A DNA stretch of 64,000 nt from positions 2,232,001-2,296,000 of the forward strand of contig NZ_AP027729.1 in assembly GCF_030296575.1 (NCBI RefSeq), written 5' to 3'. The translations under genes and the position numbers were made by a program. Shown piece after piece: positions 54,338-63,538 of the stretch. Origin of the DNA: Paraoerskovia sediminicola. GTDB taxonomy: Bacteria > Actinomycetota > Actinomycetes > Actinomycetales > Cellulomonadaceae. Numbering within the stretch: position 1 is the first letter of the stretch; each line of letters starts with the position of its first letter. The notes beneath the pieces were generated by a model, which did no database searches, was not told where the DNA came from, and was given only the letters and a program-made list of their open reading frames with translations.

Positions 54338-55434
54338 GTGTCCAATGATCGCCGCCCCGTCCTCGTTCCCTGGAGCGTGTCGGTCGGCGCGGCGGGCGCG
54401 GCCGCATGCCTGAGGCTCAGCGGACGTTCGGTCCGGTGGGCCGATGCGCTCCTGGCGCTCTCGGTGGGAGCGGCGGCGACGACCGCGGTCACCGCTGCAC
54501 GGCGCACCGGAATCCTCGTCAACGACGCCCGGGACGCGTGCACGGCGCGTGCCCGGCGCTCGCATGCGGCCGGGGGCGTGACGGCTCGTCCCTCGTCGAG
54601 AGAGTCTCCGGGGTGCAGGTGGCGGTCGGCGATCTCGGCGCCGAGGTGCGACAGGTGCGCGCCGCTCTGGACGATGCCCAGGACAGGGCCACACGTGCGG
54701 AAGCCGCGCTCGAGAAGAGGCTCCGTGCGATGAACACCGCGTCGGCGAAGCGTCGGAACCAGACCCGCATCCAGCTCGAGCAGCTCCCGAGTGAGATGTT
54801 CGACCTCCAGCGGGTGGGCCAGGAGGTCAGCAGCGGCACCACTCCGCTGCCCTCCGCAGGGTGGTGGGCGATGACCGTGCCGTCGCTGATGTACGTCGTG
54901 TCTGAGGTCCTCGGCGCCCCCGCACGACGGAGCGTCGTCGAGTGCGGTTCGGGGACGACGACCGTGTGGCTCGCCATGGCGCTCCGCCATGTCGGTGAAG
55001 GCCACGTCTGGTCGCTCGAGCACGACCCGGTGTTCGCTGCGCGCACTCGGCAGGCCCTGGCCGCGCAGGGCCTTGACGACTGGGCGACCGTCATCGACGC
55101 ACCGCTCGCCCCGGTCGACGTCGAGGGCGAAGGACTGCTCTGGTACTCGTTCTCGGACGACGCGCTGCCCGACGACATCGACCTGCTGGTCGTCGACGGT
55201 CCACCGGGCGCCGTCGCGCCGAAGTCGCGATACCCGGCGTTCCCGCGGCTCGGGTCGCGGCTCGTCGACGGCGCGTGCCTCTTCCTCGACGACACCGTCC
55301 GTCCTGAGGAGCGTGCCGTCGCAGCCGAGTGGTCGCGGAGCCCGGTCGGCGGCCGATCGGTCCGCGCGGTCAGGGAGATCAGTCGCTCGACGGTGATGTC
55401 CGTGTCCGTGGGCGGGGTCAGCGAGCAGCGGTGA
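54338..55434 (+). CDS. Membrane-anchored SAM-dependent methyltransferase-like protein (single-base frameshift)
   Basis: About 365 residues after repair. Two short hydrophobic segments near the N-terminus (about 8-50) are followed by a coiled coil (about 85-130: VGDLGAEVRQVRAALDDAQD onward) and a class I methyltransferase-like domain: VVECGSGTTTVWLAMALR (SAM loop), VWSLEHDPVFA (acidic residue for SAM ribose), IDLLVVDGPPGAVAPKSRYP and GACLFLDDTVRPEE. GGGGG at 54572-54576 should be six. The GTG at 54338 is preceded by GGAGG. Its last 17 bases overlap the convergent acyltransferase gene. The target may be a sugar or polymer end. Confidence 0.78.
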
Positions 55435-57547
55435 CGAGCGGCTCGAGCCGGTCGCTCAGAGCGGTGTCCAGCGTCCGCACGTAGGTGTCCGTCAGGTGCG
55501 ACCCCTGTCGGTAGACCAGGGCGTCGCCGACGACGGCGGGGCAGGTCGTCGGTCCGCAGATCCAGTCAGCCATGTCGACCACGTCCACCGCAGCCGTCTG
55601 CTCGGCGGCGGGGGACAGGGCCGCGCTCCCGCTCGCCGACGTCCCTCTCGCCCGGTCGAACGCGCACGCAGAGAGGTTCTCGGGATGCTCGGCCACGCAG
55701 CCATAGACCTGGCCGTTCACGTCGTCGATGTCGACCGGGCTGGGGTTGTCCAGCAGCACGATCACGTCGATGCCGGCGTCCTCCAACCGGGTCCAGTAAG
55801 AGTTGAGCCCGGTCACCATGCCCTCGACGGAGAAGTTCCCATCCCGCGTGTAGGCCTCGTTCGCTCCCTGGCTCACGATGACGGCGTCCGGCCGGAGGTC
55901 GTCGAGGAGGTACGACATGACGTTCTCGCCGAAGTCGTAGCAGGACACGTAGTCGTCGTCCTGGACGGTCTGCATCGCGTCGGTGAAGGCGCACGCAGAC
56001 TTCGTCATGGTCTCCACGCGCCAGCCGTGAGTCGTCCCGGCGCTGTCGAGCGCGGACTCCCACTGCAGCGCCTTCGAGTCACCGACGAGTGCGAGCGTCG
56101 TCGACCCGTCGGGTTGTCCGATGATGCAGGGTTCGACCGCCGAGGACTCGACGCCGACCTGGCAGTCGTCCGCGTAGGCGGGTGGTAGGTCGTATCGGGC
56201 GGCCGCGGGATCCGGGGTGATGGAGTCCGCGCGGTCGACCACTTCGATGTCCGGTGGGTCGGCCTGGTCCGCAGCGCTCCCGACCGCGTTCGCTCCCAGA
56301 TCGTCGACCTCTTGCTCGGTCGTGCTGGTGCCGCGGGGGACGGCGAGGACCAGCAGGATCCCCGCGATCGCTCCGACGGCGGTGAGGTTCAGGCCCAGAG
56401 AGAGCGTGAGGGTGTTCGATCGCGCGAGGCTCCGTGCGTGCCGTGCAGGGTTCTCCACGAATCGAAGCGAGAGCCAGGCCGGGATCACGGCGAGCAGGAC
56501 GACGAGCAGCCCCTTCTTCTGTCCGAGCTCGCCCCAGATGTTCTCGGCGGCGATCAGCAGCGGCCAGTGCCACAGGTAGAGGGAGTACGACAGGCCGCCG
56601 ATCCAGACGAGCGGCGCCCAGCCGAGCAGGTGGGCCGGTGCGCCACGGCCGAGGCTGAACCCGGCGACGATCACGGCCGCCGTCCCGAGCGTCGGAACGA
56701 GCGCCCATGCACCCGGCCACGGGAGCTCGGCGTTCAGGAGGAGCGCTCCGGTCGCGAGGGTCGCGAGCCCGAGCCAGCCGACGAGCGCCGCGACCGCGGG
56801 TGGGATCCGGGACCAGAGTCGCGTACCGATCGCGACGAACGCCCCGACGCCGAGTTCCCACAGTCGCGTCGGGGTGACGAAGAAGGCCTCGGTGGGGCTA
56901 GTCGCCGTCCAGAGGACCGACGCCACGAACGACGGGACGACGACGATCGCCAGCGCGACCGCCATCGTCGGTCGCAGGTGCGCGCCCTGGCGACGCCGGA
57001 CGATCAGCGCGACGACGATCAGGAGGAGCGGCCAGACGATGTAGTACTGCTCCTCCACCGCCAACGACCAGAAGTGCTGGACGGGAGAGGCTCCCGTGCC
57101 CTCGGCGAGGTAGTCCACCGACTGGGCCGCGAACAGCCAGTTCACGACGTAGGTCGCTGCTCCGACGATGTCGTAGCCGAAGGTCCGCCAGTCGACGACG
57201 GACCCGAAGGCCCAGGTCAGGGCAGAGGTCACGACGAGGACGAGCGAGGCTGCGGGAAGCAGCCGCTTGACCCGTCGGGCGTAGAAGCGTGGGAGGGAGA
57301 CCCGCCCTGTCGTCTCCAGCTCCCGGACGAGCAGCCCGGTGATGAGGAAGCCGGAGAGCACGAAGAAGATGTCGACCCCGATGAATCCACCCGGGACGAG
57401 GAGGATGCCGGCGTGGTACAGCAGGACGGAACCGACGGCGATCGCTCGCAGGCCCTCGACGTCGGGTCGGAACGATCCTGCTCGGCGGCTGCCCGGCCGT
57501 GCGGGCGGGGACGAGGGTCGGGTGACCTGTTCTGGATCGGCGCGCAT
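55418..57547 (-). CDS. OafA/YrhL-type acyltransferase with SGNH domain
   Basis: A 709-residue membrane protein. The acyltransferase_3 domain (about 25-390, roughly ten TM helices) has FRPDVEGLRAIAVGSVLLYH, GGFIGVDIFFVLSGFLIT, FYARRVKRLLPA, HFWSLAVEEQYYIVWPLLL and YSLYLWHWPLLI. An extracytoplasmic SGNH domain follows (ALVGDSKALQWESAL with the catalytic Ser; SQGANEAY; QGSHLTDTYV at the end). The usual Asp three residues before the last His is Gln here. Such proteins O-acetylate wall or capsule polysaccharides outside the cell. The start has a GAGAGG site. Confidence 0.92.
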   Translation of the reverse strand: MRADPEQVTRPSSPPARPGSRRAGSFRPDVEGLRAIAVGSVLLYHAGILLVPGGFIGVDIFFVLSGFLITGLLVRELETTGRVSLPRFYARRVKRLLPAASLVLVVTSALTWAFGSVVDWRTFGYDIVGAATYVVNWLFAAQSVDYLAEGTGASPVQHFWSLAVEEQYYIVWPLLLIVVALIVRRRQGAHLRPTMAVALAIVVVPSFVASVLWTATSPTEAFFVTPTRLWELGVGAFVAIGTRLWSRIPPAVAALVGWLGLATLATGALLLNAELPWPGAWALVPTLGTAAVIVAGFSLGRGAPAHLLGWAPLVWIGGLSYSLYLWHWPLLIAAENIWGELGQKKGLLVVLLAVIPAWLSLRFVENPARHARSLARSNTLTLSLGLNLTAVGAIAGILLVLAVPRGTSTTEQEVDDLGANAVGSAADQADPPDIEVVDRADSITPDPAAARYDLPPAYADDCQVGVESSAVEPCIIGQPDGSTTLALVGDSKALQWESALDSAGTTHGWRVETMTKSACAFTDAMQTVQDDDYVSCYDFGENVMSYLLDDLRPDAVIVSQGANEAYTRDGNFSVEGMVTGLNSYWTRLEDAGIDVIVLLDNPSPVDIDDVNGQVYGCVAEHPENLSACAFDRARGTSASGSAALSPAAEQTAAVDVVDMADWICGPTTCPAVVGDALVYRQGSHLTDTYVRTLDTALSDRLEPLVTAAR

Positions 57548-57779
57548 GTGACCTCTCGTCCGGCGGCGGTTGTCGCTGAAGGCGATGCGTCGCGGGGAGT
57601 TCCGGCGCGGCGGGGGCCGGCGGACAGGTGGACGATCGGCGGTGCGTGAGCGATCGTAGTGCTGCGCGGGTGCGTGGTCCAGAATGAGTGCCGCGCCGGC
57701 GAACCGGATCGGCGCGTTCCCGCCGGCGCCGGTCGCCGTCCCCGGTCGCCATCATCAGTCGCCATCCCTCGGAGTTCAC

Positions 57780-58709
57780 GTGTCCTCTCACGGCAGCAAC
57801 AAGGCCATCGTCGCCGCCCTCGCGGCGAACCTCGGTATCGCCGTCACGAAGTTCGGCGCCTACCTCCTCACGGGCGCCTCCTCGATGCTCGCCGAGGCGG
57901 TGCACTCCCTCGCCGACTCCGGGAACCAGGCGCTCCTGCTGCTCGGTGGCAAGCAGGCCCGCAGGGAGGCCGACGAGCGGCATCCGTTCGGGTACGGCCG
58001 CGAGCGGTACATCTATGCGTTCATCGTCTCGATCGTGCTGTTCAGCGTCGGTGGGCTGTTCGCCCTGTACGAGGCGTTCCACAAGTGGGAGCACCCGGAG
58101 CCGATCGAGTCGTGGCAGTGGGTGCCGATCGTCGTCCTGCTCGCTGCGATCGTCATGGAGGGGCTCTCGTTCCGCACCGCGGTCAAGGAGTCGAACCAGA
58201 TCCGCGGCAAGCAGTCGTGGGTGTCGTTCGTCCGCACCGCGAAGGCGCCCGAGCTCCCGGTCGTGCTGCTCGAGGACTTCGGCGCGCTGATCGGCCTGGT
58301 GCTCGCGCTCGGTGGCGTGAGTATGACGCTGGTGACCGACGACGGACGCTGGGACGCCGCGGGCACCGCCGGCATCGGGATCCTGCTCGTGCTCATCGCG
58401 ATCGTGCTCGCGCTCGAGACCAAGTCGCTCCTGCTGGGGGAGTCGGCGACGAAGGCGCACGTGGCGGCTCTCGAAGGAGCGCTCGTCGGCCCGGGCGTCC
58501 CCTCGGTGATCCACCTGAAGACGCTCCACCTGGGCCCGGAGGAGCTGCTGGTCGCCGCGAAGGTCGAGGTCGACGTCCGCGAGTCGGCCGCCGAGATCGC
58601 CGACGCGATCGACGAGGCCGAGGCACGGGCGCGCGCCGCCGTCCCGTTGACGCTCCGCATCTATCTGGAGCCCGACCTGCGGGACGCTGCCACGTCGTCC
58701 GACGCGTGA
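57780..58709 (+). CDS. Cation diffusion facilitator (CDF) family transporter
   Basis: A 309-residue divalent metal/proton antiporter, probably exporting zinc or a similar metal. It shows VTKFGAYLLTGASSMLAEAVHSLADSGNQ (metal site with His and Asp), DERHPFGYGRERY, five or six TM segments, LLEDFGALIGLVLAL (second metal site) and a short C-terminal cytoplasmic domain. The GTG at 57780 is chosen because GGAG precedes it and the family N-terminus starts there; an in-frame ATG at 57684 would add 32 Pro-rich residues. It does not belong to the glycan pathway. Confidence 0.93.
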   Translation: MSSHGSNKAIVAALAANLGIAVTKFGAYLLTGASSMLAEAVHSLADSGNQALLLLGGKQARREADERHPFGYGRERYIYAFIVSIVLFSVGGLFALYEAFHKWEHPEPIESWQWVPIVVLLAAIVMEGLSFRTAVKESNQIRGKQSWVSFVRTAKAPELPVVLLEDFGALIGLVLALGGVSMTLVTDDGRWDAAGTAGIGILLVLIAIVLALETKSLLLGESATKAHVAALEGALVGPGVPSVIHLKTLHLGPEELLVAAKVEVDVRESAAEIADAIDEAEARARAAVPLTLRIYLEPDLRDAATSSDA

Positions 58710-58804
58710 CGCCCTGCGCAACCACGGCCGAACCGCTGCCGAACGCTGGGTGAACACTCGATCGTGACCCCCTGATCCGTCCGTCGGACCCTCGGAGCGG
58801 GGCC

Positions 58805-58810
58805 TAGCGT
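58805..58810 (+). promoter_or_regulatory. -10 element (TAGCGT) of the second GT operon
   Basis: TAGCGT, six bases, then GTG at 58817. This leaderless-type promoter would drive the four overlapping genes 58817-63538. Confidence 0.5.
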
Positions 58811-58816
58811 GCTCCC

Positions 58817-59976
58817 GTGCAGCCAACCTCCGACGACGACCACGAGGGCAGCGGCGACGTCCGTTCCGGGCATCCGCCGGTGTCCGTGTTCCTCGCCGTC
58901 CGCAACGAGGAGGCACACCTGGAGCGCTGCGTCCGGCAGCTCGTCGCCCAGGACTACCCGGGCGAGCTCGAGATCGTCCTCGCGGTCGGGCCGTCGAAGG
59001 ACCGCACAGCCCAGATCGCCGGCGAGCTCGCCGCAGCTCACCCCGAGCTGACCCTCGTCCGCAACCCCACCGGCGCGACGCCGTCCGGCCTCAACCGTGC
59101 GATCGCGGTCGCGCGCCACGACCTGCTCGTGCGCGTCGACGGCCACTCGATCGTCGAGCCCGACTACGTGCGCCGGGTCGTCGGGACGATGCTGCGCACG
59201 GGTGCCGCGAACGTCGGCGGCGTCATGGTCCCGGGCGGCGAGGGACCCCTGCAGAGCGCGGTCGCGCGGGCGATGAGCAGCAGGTTCGGCATCGGTCCCG
59301 TCGGCTTCCACACCGGTGGTCACGAGGGACCGGCACGCTCGGTCTACCTCGGCGCGTTCCGCCGGGACGCCCTCGACGACGTCGACGGCTACGACGAGTC
59401 GTACGTGCGGGCCCAGGACTGGGAGCTCAACCACCGCCTGCGCCACGCCGGTCACGTCGTCTGGTTCGACCCCTCGCTGCGCGTCGGCTACCGGCCGCGC
59501 AGCACCTGGAGGGCGCTCGCCCGGCAGTTCTACGGGTCGGGGCGCTGGCGCCGGGACGTCGCGACCCGCCACCGCGGCACCCTCAACCCCCGCTATCTCG
59601 CGCCGCCGGTCGCCGTCCTCGGTGTCGCGGTCGGGCTCGTGGTCGGCGTGATCGGCCTGGCGATCGACGGACTCCTCCTGAGCGCATTCCTCCTCGCCCC
59701 ACTCGCCTACGCCGCGCTCCTGCTCGCCGCCGTCGCGGGGGCGGGTCGCGGTCTGAGCACCGCGGCCCGGCTGTGCCTGCCCGGGGTCCTGGCGACGATG
59801 CACATGGCCTGGGGGTCGGGTTCCTCCGTGGTGGCGCGCGCGACTCGCTCGCCCGGGTGCGCCCGGGCCAGCGCCCCAACGTCCCGATGTCCGCGGACGC
59901 CCCGTTCTTCCACTTCGGCGGTGCCGATCACCGCCGTGACCTGACCGCCCTCGACACGAGCTGGGACAACAGATGA
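58817..59976 (+). CDS. GT2 glycosyltransferase, succinoglycan ExoA-like (single-base frameshift)
   Basis: About 386 residues after repair. It resembles ExoA-type membrane GT2 proteins: VFLAVRNEEAHLERCVRQL, EIVLAVGPSKDRT, NPTGATPSGLNRAI, the DxD-like VRVDGHSIVEPDYV, YVRAQDWELNHRLRHAGH, and RQFYGSGRWRRDV (QxxRW-like), followed by two or three C-terminal TM segments. GGGGG at 59811-59815 should be GGGGGG; repair moves the end to 59976 in an ATGA overlap with the next gene. It is the first gene of a four-gene operon. Confidence 0.88.
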
Positions 59977-61888
59977 CCATCACAGACCTCGCCGCCACCG
60001 CGGCTGCTCCTTCCGGGGTGTCGGACGACGCAGCACCGGTCGCGGCGCACGTCGCCCCTGAGGCCGGGCCGCGCCCTGGGCGCGTCGTCGTCTGCTCCTT
60101 CTACACGGACGACGCCTACTACCGCGGGTTCGCCGACCAGCTCCGCGCGAACCTGGAGCGCCTCGGGATCGACCACGTGCTGCAGGAGGTCGAGAAGAAG
60201 GAGGGGCAGGACTGGGCGGACATCTGCCGGCAGAAGGTCGGGTTCCTCGCCCAGGTGTGCGACGACAACCTGGACGCCCGCGTGTTCTGGATCGACGTCG
60301 ACTGCGGCCTGCACTCGCTGCCCGACTACGTGCGTGACTCGACCGCGGACCTGCTGGGGTTCCAGCGCGGCTTCTCGTCGCCGCTGACGATCGGCTACGG
60401 CAACCGGACGCGCTTCTGGGAGCCCTGCTTCTTCGGTGTCGGCACGTCGAAGGTCGCGCGTCGCTGGATCGCGGACGCCGCGGCGCTCGAGCGCACGTCG
60501 GCGATCAAGGCCACCGACGACTACTTCTTCGAGGAGGCCTGGCGGGCGCACGCCACCACGATCACCTTCCAGATCATCCCGTCGGTCGCGGTCACGGGTC
60601 GCTCCGCCGGCAGCGAGTCCGGCGTCGAGCCGTTCTTCACCTTCGGCTCCAGCGGCAACGTCGACGAGTTCAAGGGCACGGTGGCGCAGCACGGGCACGT
60701 GGGTGGTGTCGGGCGCAACGACTCGGTCTGGACCCGTGGGCGCCGCAGCGCACTGAGGACCGCGAAGTCGGTCGAACGGGCCCTGCCCGCGCGGCTGGCG
60801 GACCCGATGCGCCGGGCGGCCGACCGGCTCGGTGTCACGCACACGCTGACGGGCGGGGGAGCGGACGCTCTGAGCGGCCTGACCCGCGGACCGGGCTCCT
60901 CCCACCGGGTGCGGATCGTCCGCGAGATGCTCGTCGCCGGCCAGGCGGGGAGGTCGAACGGATGGAGAGCTCCTACCACCGGCTCGCCTCGTCGAGCATC
61001 CCCAGCCAGTCCGAGGTCGCGGCCTACACGGCTGCGCGGTCCTTCGCGCACTTCGCCGCGGCGAACCCGGGATCGGACCCCCTCCGTCTCGCGTGGTGGG
61101 CGCGACCGTTCCCCGGCAACTTCGGCGACTGGCTCAGCCCACTCGTGCTGAGCTCCCAGACCGGCCTCGCCGTGACCTATCAGTCGCCGACGGCACGCTC
61201 GTCCCGACCGCACCTGATCTCGGTCGGGTCGATCGGGCGGTTCATCAGACCTGACTCGGTCGTCCTCGGTACCGGTGTCAGCAGCGAGGACGTCGAGCTC
61301 GAGGCTCGCGCGCGCTACGTCTCGGTCCGCGGCCCGGTGACGGCCGCGCTCGTCGCCCGGTCCGGCGGTCCGTCGGTCGAGTCGTTCGGTGACCCGGGCG
61401 TGCTGCTGCGACGGATCCTTCCCGTCGAGCGGGGCGAGACGAACGGCCGGGTCGCGCTCGTGCGGCACTTCACCCACATCGGCGTCCCGCTCACCCTTCC
61501 CGAGTCGATGGACGAGCTGTCGGTGCTGAAGTCCGACCCGACCGCGGTCCGCGAGCTCGTCGAGCGGCTCAACCAGTACGACTCGGTCGTGACGAGCGCG
61601 ATGCACATCATGATCGCGTGCCACAGCTACGGGATCCCCTGCCTCCTCGTCACGTTCGAGGGCATGGAGTCGAGCGTCCACGGGAGCGGGATCAAGTACC
61701 GCGACTACGCGCTCGGCGCCGGGCTGGACCAGGTCCACGAACCCGTTCCCGTGCCGCGCGACCTCCGACTGCTCGCCACGGACAGCATGGTCTCGCTCGA
61801 GCGGGTGTCGGATGCGAAGCTGGACGAGGTGGAGCTCGCGGTGGCGGACGCCGTGGCCGCGTACCACGCAGCTTCCAGCGCCGAGTGA
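59973..61888 (+). CDS. Glycosyltransferase-polysaccharide pyruvyltransferase fusion (single-base frameshift)
   Basis: About 638 residues after repair. The N-terminal domain (about 35-230) looks like a GT-A nucleotide-sugar transferase, with VVVCSFYTDDAYYRGFADQL, VFWIDVDCGLHSLP (a DxD motif) and ATDDYFFEEAW. The C-terminal domain (about 345-635) is a polysaccharide pyruvyltransferase: FPGNFGDWLSPLVL, LISVGSIGRF, YVSVRGPVTAALV, SFGDPGVLLRRI, VTSAMHIMIACHSYGIPCLL. GGGG at 60948-60951 should be GGGGG, so this is one protein rather than two. It overlaps both neighbours (ATGA and TGATG). It may add a sugar and its pyruvyl ketal in sequence. Confidence 0.84.
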
Positions 61889-62661
61889 TGTTCCGCGACC
61901 TGTGGCGCGCGTTCGTCCAGCTCTTCACGACCGGACCAGGCCGCGCTCAGGTCGTTGCGCTGGTGGCACTCATGGCGTCCGTGCCCGTGGCCGAACTGCT
62001 GGTGATCCGCATGTTCTCGCACCTGATCGTCACCGGGCCGGAAACCTTCCGGAGCGACCCGGGGGCGGTCGTCCGGGCGGCGGTGGTGTTCTTCGTCGCG
62101 TTCGGTGTCGCTCGTGGTGTGCACCATGCGGTGCGCGTCGGGAGGGTCCAGCTGTTCCGTCGGCGCTTCGACGACAACGCTGGACCGCGCAGCCCCAGCC
62201 AGGAGAGCTGGGACTGGGCGCTGGCGTTCGACCTCTCCGGCGTCCTGGTGAACATGGTGCAGGTGCTCGCCTTCGCCGTGGTGTTCGTCTACCTGGACGT
62301 CGTGACCGGTCTCGTGGGGCTCGCCGTGACGGCCGCCGTGATGGTCGGTGTCTCGCGCATGTATGCCCGGCAGCGCGCCCTGCAGATCGAGTACGTGTCG
62401 ATGGGCAGCAGGCCCGGCGCGATATCGGTGGGTCAGCGTGTGGGGCGCAGGGTCGTCACCGCGGAGACGGGGTCGGCGCTCGCAAGCTCCGGCATGGTGA
62501 TCGTGCTCGTCGTGGTGCTCTGGCGTGCGGTGCAGGGTGAGATCGTGACGGCGGACGCGATCGTGTTCTTCCTGGCCCTGCGCATCGCCTTCGGTCAGCT
62601 CGGGGCGCTGTCCGGCGGGATGATGCGTTTCGCCCGGGCCTCCGCGAGGCGCGGGCTGTGA
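61888..62661 (+). CDS. Five-TM protein like an ABC exporter transmembrane domain without ATPase
   Basis: A 257-residue membrane protein. Hydrophobic segments lie at about 20-45, 60-85, 115-145, 190-215 and 220-245, with a cytoplasmic loop rich in charged residues (GRVQLFRRRFDDNAGPRSPS). The layout resembles the transmembrane half of an ABC exporter but there is no nucleotide-binding domain in it or beside it. The ATG lies in TGATG with the preceding gene and its stop overlaps the next GTG, so it is a fixed member of this operon. Function unknown; it may scaffold or use an ATPase encoded elsewhere. Confidence 0.7.
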   Translation: MFRDLWRAFVQLFTTGPGRAQVVALVALMASVPVAELLVIRMFSHLIVTGPETFRSDPGAVVRAAVVFFVAFGVARGVHHAVRVGRVQLFRRRFDDNAGPRSPSQESWDWALAFDLSGVLVNMVQVLAFAVVFVYLDVVTGLVGLAVTAAVMVGVSRMYARQRALQIEYVSMGSRPGAISVGQRVGRRVVTAETGSALASSGMVIVLVVVLWRAVQGEIVTADAIVFFLALRIAFGQLGALSGGMMRFARASARRGL

Positions 62662-63538
62662 GCCCGGGGCGTCGTGAGGCGCCGGCGCTCCGGCCAGGTG
62701 CCCGCTCGGTGTCGGACGCCGCAGCCCCCGTCCCGTCCGCGACGCTCCTCACGCTGGGCTACTCCAGCCTGGGCTCGCGCGCGGGTGCGATCACCGCCCC
62801 GGCCGACCCGCGGGTCGAGCTGGTCGCGTGCGTCCAGGGGACCCGGACGTCCCGGCGGACGTCGCGGGGGAGCGGCCGGTCGTCGTCCCCGGCCGCGGGG
62901 TGGCCCGCAGCCGCAACGCGGCGATCGACCACGCTGGTCGTCGCTACCTGCTCTTCTGCGACGACGACGTGACGGTGGACCTTCCCGGCGTTCTCGCCGC
63001 GGTCGATCACCTGCGCGAGACCGGCGCCGCGCTCGCCCTCGGCCGCGCCACGAACCCTGCTGGGCGGTTCCGCAAGCGCTACGCCCGTCGCGCGCGTCGC
63101 CTCACGCTCTTCAGCTCGGCCAAGGCCGCGACCTACGAGATGCTCGTCGACGTCGACCAGGTGCGGGCCGCCGGCCTGCGCTTCGACGAGCGGTTCGGCG
63201 CCGGGGCGCAGCACCACCTCGGCGACGAGTACCTGTTCGTCGCCGCGATGCTCCGGGCGGGCCTGCGGGCGGACGCCGTCCCGATCACCGTCGCCGTCCA
63301 TCCCGCCGAGAGCTCCGGGTCCCGCTGGGGAGGGTCGGACGTCCGCGCCCGTGCGGTCGTGCTCAACGAGGTGTTCGGCCGGTGGGCCGCTCCCGTCCGG
63401 CTCGCCTTCGCCGTCCGGGCCGCACGCAGGCTCGGCAGCCTCCGCGCGGTGGCGGCGCTCGCGGGCGACGGGACGCGGGCCGAACCGCTCAGCCGCGCGA
63501 CGTCGTCCGACGCCCTGTCGCACCCGGGACCACGCTGA
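62658..63538 (+). CDS. GT2-like glycosyltransferase (single-base frameshift)
   Basis: About 293 residues after repair. Motifs: LLTLGYSSLGSRAGAIT, ELVACVQGDPDVPADV, VPGRGVARSRNAAIDHAGR, the metal-site LLFCDDDVTVDLP, and GAGAQHHLGDEYLFVAAMLR for the acceptor. The DDD is typical of GT2 enzymes. GGGG at 62837-62840 should be GGGGG; the start GTG at 62658 overlaps the previous stop (GTGA). Its last 50 bases overlap the convergent acyltransferase gene. The substrate is unknown. Confidence 0.82.

Noticed and set aside
60962-61888. A separate stand-alone pyruvyltransferase gene
   Set aside because: The ATG at 60962 has no ribosome binding site, and adding one G at 60948-60951 joins it in frame to the upstream GT domain.
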